A stretch of 64,000 nt of DNA. It comes from Massilia sp. BSC265 (GTDB taxonomy: Bacteria > Pseudomonadota > Gammaproteobacteria > Burkholderiales > Burkholderiaceae_D). Numbering within the stretch: the first letter of the stretch is position 1; each line of letters begins with the position of its first letter. The notes beneath the pieces are model-generated. The model saw nothing but the letters and a program-made list of their open reading frames with translations. It was not told the DNA's origin and searched no databases. Location: assembly GCF_000740675.1 (NCBI RefSeq), contig NZ_JPXI01000029.1:1-64000 (forward strand), written 5' to 3'. Below are positions 63,022-64,000 of this stretch, piece after piece. Both the position numbers and the translations under genes were made by a program.

Positions 63022-64000
63022 TGCTAGACAAGGTACATGCTCCGGTGGCGGCCCAAGGGGGGCCGGCACGATTGAGCACCAACACGGGAATCAGCTTCAA
63101 GCAGATTTTCACGCAGTATAAAATCCTGGCCCTGCTGGTCGCGATCGCCATCATCTGGGCCTTCTTCAGCTGGAAGACCGACGGCGGCTTCACTTCCGCC
63201 CGCAACCTGTCCAACCTGATGCGCCAGATGTCGGTCACCGGCATCCTCGCCTGCGGCATGGTGTTCGTCATCATCGCCGGCGAGATCGACCTGTCGATCG
63301 GCTCGCTCCTCGGCCTATTGGGCGGGCTGGCGGCCGTGCTCGACGTCGTCCACCACCTGCCCTTGCCGATCTCGATGGCGATCGTGCTCGCGGGCGGCAT
63401 GCTGCTCGGCTTCCTGAACGGCTACCTGACAGCCTACGCGGGGATACCTTCATTCATTGTCGGGCTAGGGGGGATGCTGGCCTACCGCGGCATCGTGCTG
63501 GGGCTGACCGACGGCACCACCATCGCACCGATTTCGCCGGAATTCGAGCAGCTCGGCCAGGCCTACCTGCCGCCCGCGTTCGGCGTGGCGCTCGGCGTCG
63601 GTTTGTTCGTATTGGCCTGCGTGCTGGCCTGGCGCCAGCGGGCCGCCCAGGCCCGCCACAAGCTGCCCGTGCTGCCGCTGTGGCGCAGCGTGGCGCGTGT
63701 GGCGATCGTCGGCGTGGTGCTGGCCGGCCTGATCAGCACCTTCAACAGCTATGAAGGGATTCCACTGCCGGTACTGGTCCTGCTGGTGCTGCTGGGCGTG
63801 TTCAGCTACATCGCACGCCAGACCGTGTTCGGGCGCCGCATCTACGCGGTCGGCAGCAACATGGAAGCGACGCGCCTGTCGGGCATCAACGTGCGCGCCG
63901 TGAAGCTGTGGATCTTCGGCCTGATGGGCCTGATGTGCGCGCTGGCCGGCCTGATCAATACCGCGCGCCTGGCGGCCGGCTCGCCCTCGGCCGGCATGTC
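63018..64000 (+). CDS. xylH: D-xylose ABC importer, permease (5' part, cut by window end)
   Basis: The frame opens with ATGATG overlapping the xylG stop and runs open to the window end (about 327 codons). It encodes membrane helices of a CUT2 permease; [19 protein letters not shown] is the conserved motif, followed by [21 protein letters not shown] and an [20 protein letters not shown] loop typical of XylH. XylH proteins are near 390 residues, so about 60-65 are missing. An amphipathic segment ([21 protein letters not shown]) is the usual extra loop of XylH. Confidence 0.93.
   Translation, partial: MMLDKVHAPVAAQGGPARLSTNTGISFKQIFTQYKILALLVAIAIIWAFFSWKTDGGFTSARNLSNLMRQMSVTGILACGMVFVIIAGEIDLSIGSLLGLLGGLAAVLDVVHHLPLPISMAIVLAGGMLLGFLNGYLTAYAGIPSFIVGLGGMLAYRGIVLGLTDGTTIAPISPEFEQLGQAYLPPAFGVALGVGLFVLACVLAWRQRAAQARHKLPVLPLWRSVARVAIVGVVLAGLISTFNSYEGIPLPVLVLLVLLGVFSYIARQTVFGRRIYAVGSNMEATRLSGINVRAVKLWIFGLMGLMCALAGLINTARLAAGSPSAGM

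Overview
The window comes from a GC-rich betaproteobacterium, most likely a Massilia/Duganella-type member of the Oxalobacteraceae. This is inferred from the form of the 23S and 5S rRNA genes, from the content (many secreted glycoside hydrolases, a TIGR01782-type TonB receptor, Caulobacter-like non-phosphorylative pentose genes) and from the dispersed GTAGGGTGGGC repeats. It starts in the 3' part of a 23S rRNA gene and ends inside a xylose ABC permease.

Layout. 1-890: 23S rRNA 3' end, 5S rRNA and the rrn terminator. 890-3180: three universal stress proteins with FNR-type boxes in front, and two decayed gene remnants. 3174-25506: ThuA-like protein, GH28 polygalacturonase, TonB receptor, GPH symporter, GH43, galM, lactonase, then dehydratase, FAH-type dehydratase, aldehyde dehydrogenase and SDR, then GH97, GH51, GH43 arabinanase and GH127. 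Together this is an arabinan/pectin side-chain island with a complete oxidative L-arabinose route. 25489-26415: membrane-anchored Mrr-like nuclease. 26637-34175: furanose-type ABC importer, two GH43 enzymes and a GbpR-like LysR regulator. 34286-36505: malic enzyme. 36625-42496: GH43 xylosidase, GH3 and an acetylesterase. 42500-45040: tRNA-Cys-like element, metallophosphoesterase, VapBC-type toxin-antitoxin. 45183-52788: GH1-glucokinase-MFS operon, GH10 xylanase and two LacI repressors. 53143-64000: GH3, xylXBCD and xylFGH (xylH cut by the window end).

How it works together. Outer-membrane uptake and secreted hydrolases release arabinose and xylose. Both sugars are oxidised without isomerase or kinase genes: sugar, lactone, aldonate, 2-keto-3-deoxy acid, alpha-ketoglutarate semialdehyde, alpha-ketoglutarate. 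Only the arabinose cluster carries the semialdehyde dehydrogenase, so it probably serves both pathways. The malic enzyme between them fits the need to turn TCA carbon back into pyruvate.

Regulation. Three arabinose promoters (5494, 12950, 26540) carry an 18-bp palindrome GATAY-N8-RTATC at the same distance (centre about -64.5) from a -35/-10 pair with an 18-bp spacer. A degenerate copy sits in front of the lysR gene. Xylan promoters carry LacI-type TGKTTGCGCTAACA operators. A second palindrome, GAAATCGATTTC, marks the GH1 and GH10 promoters, so GH10 appears to be under two repressors.
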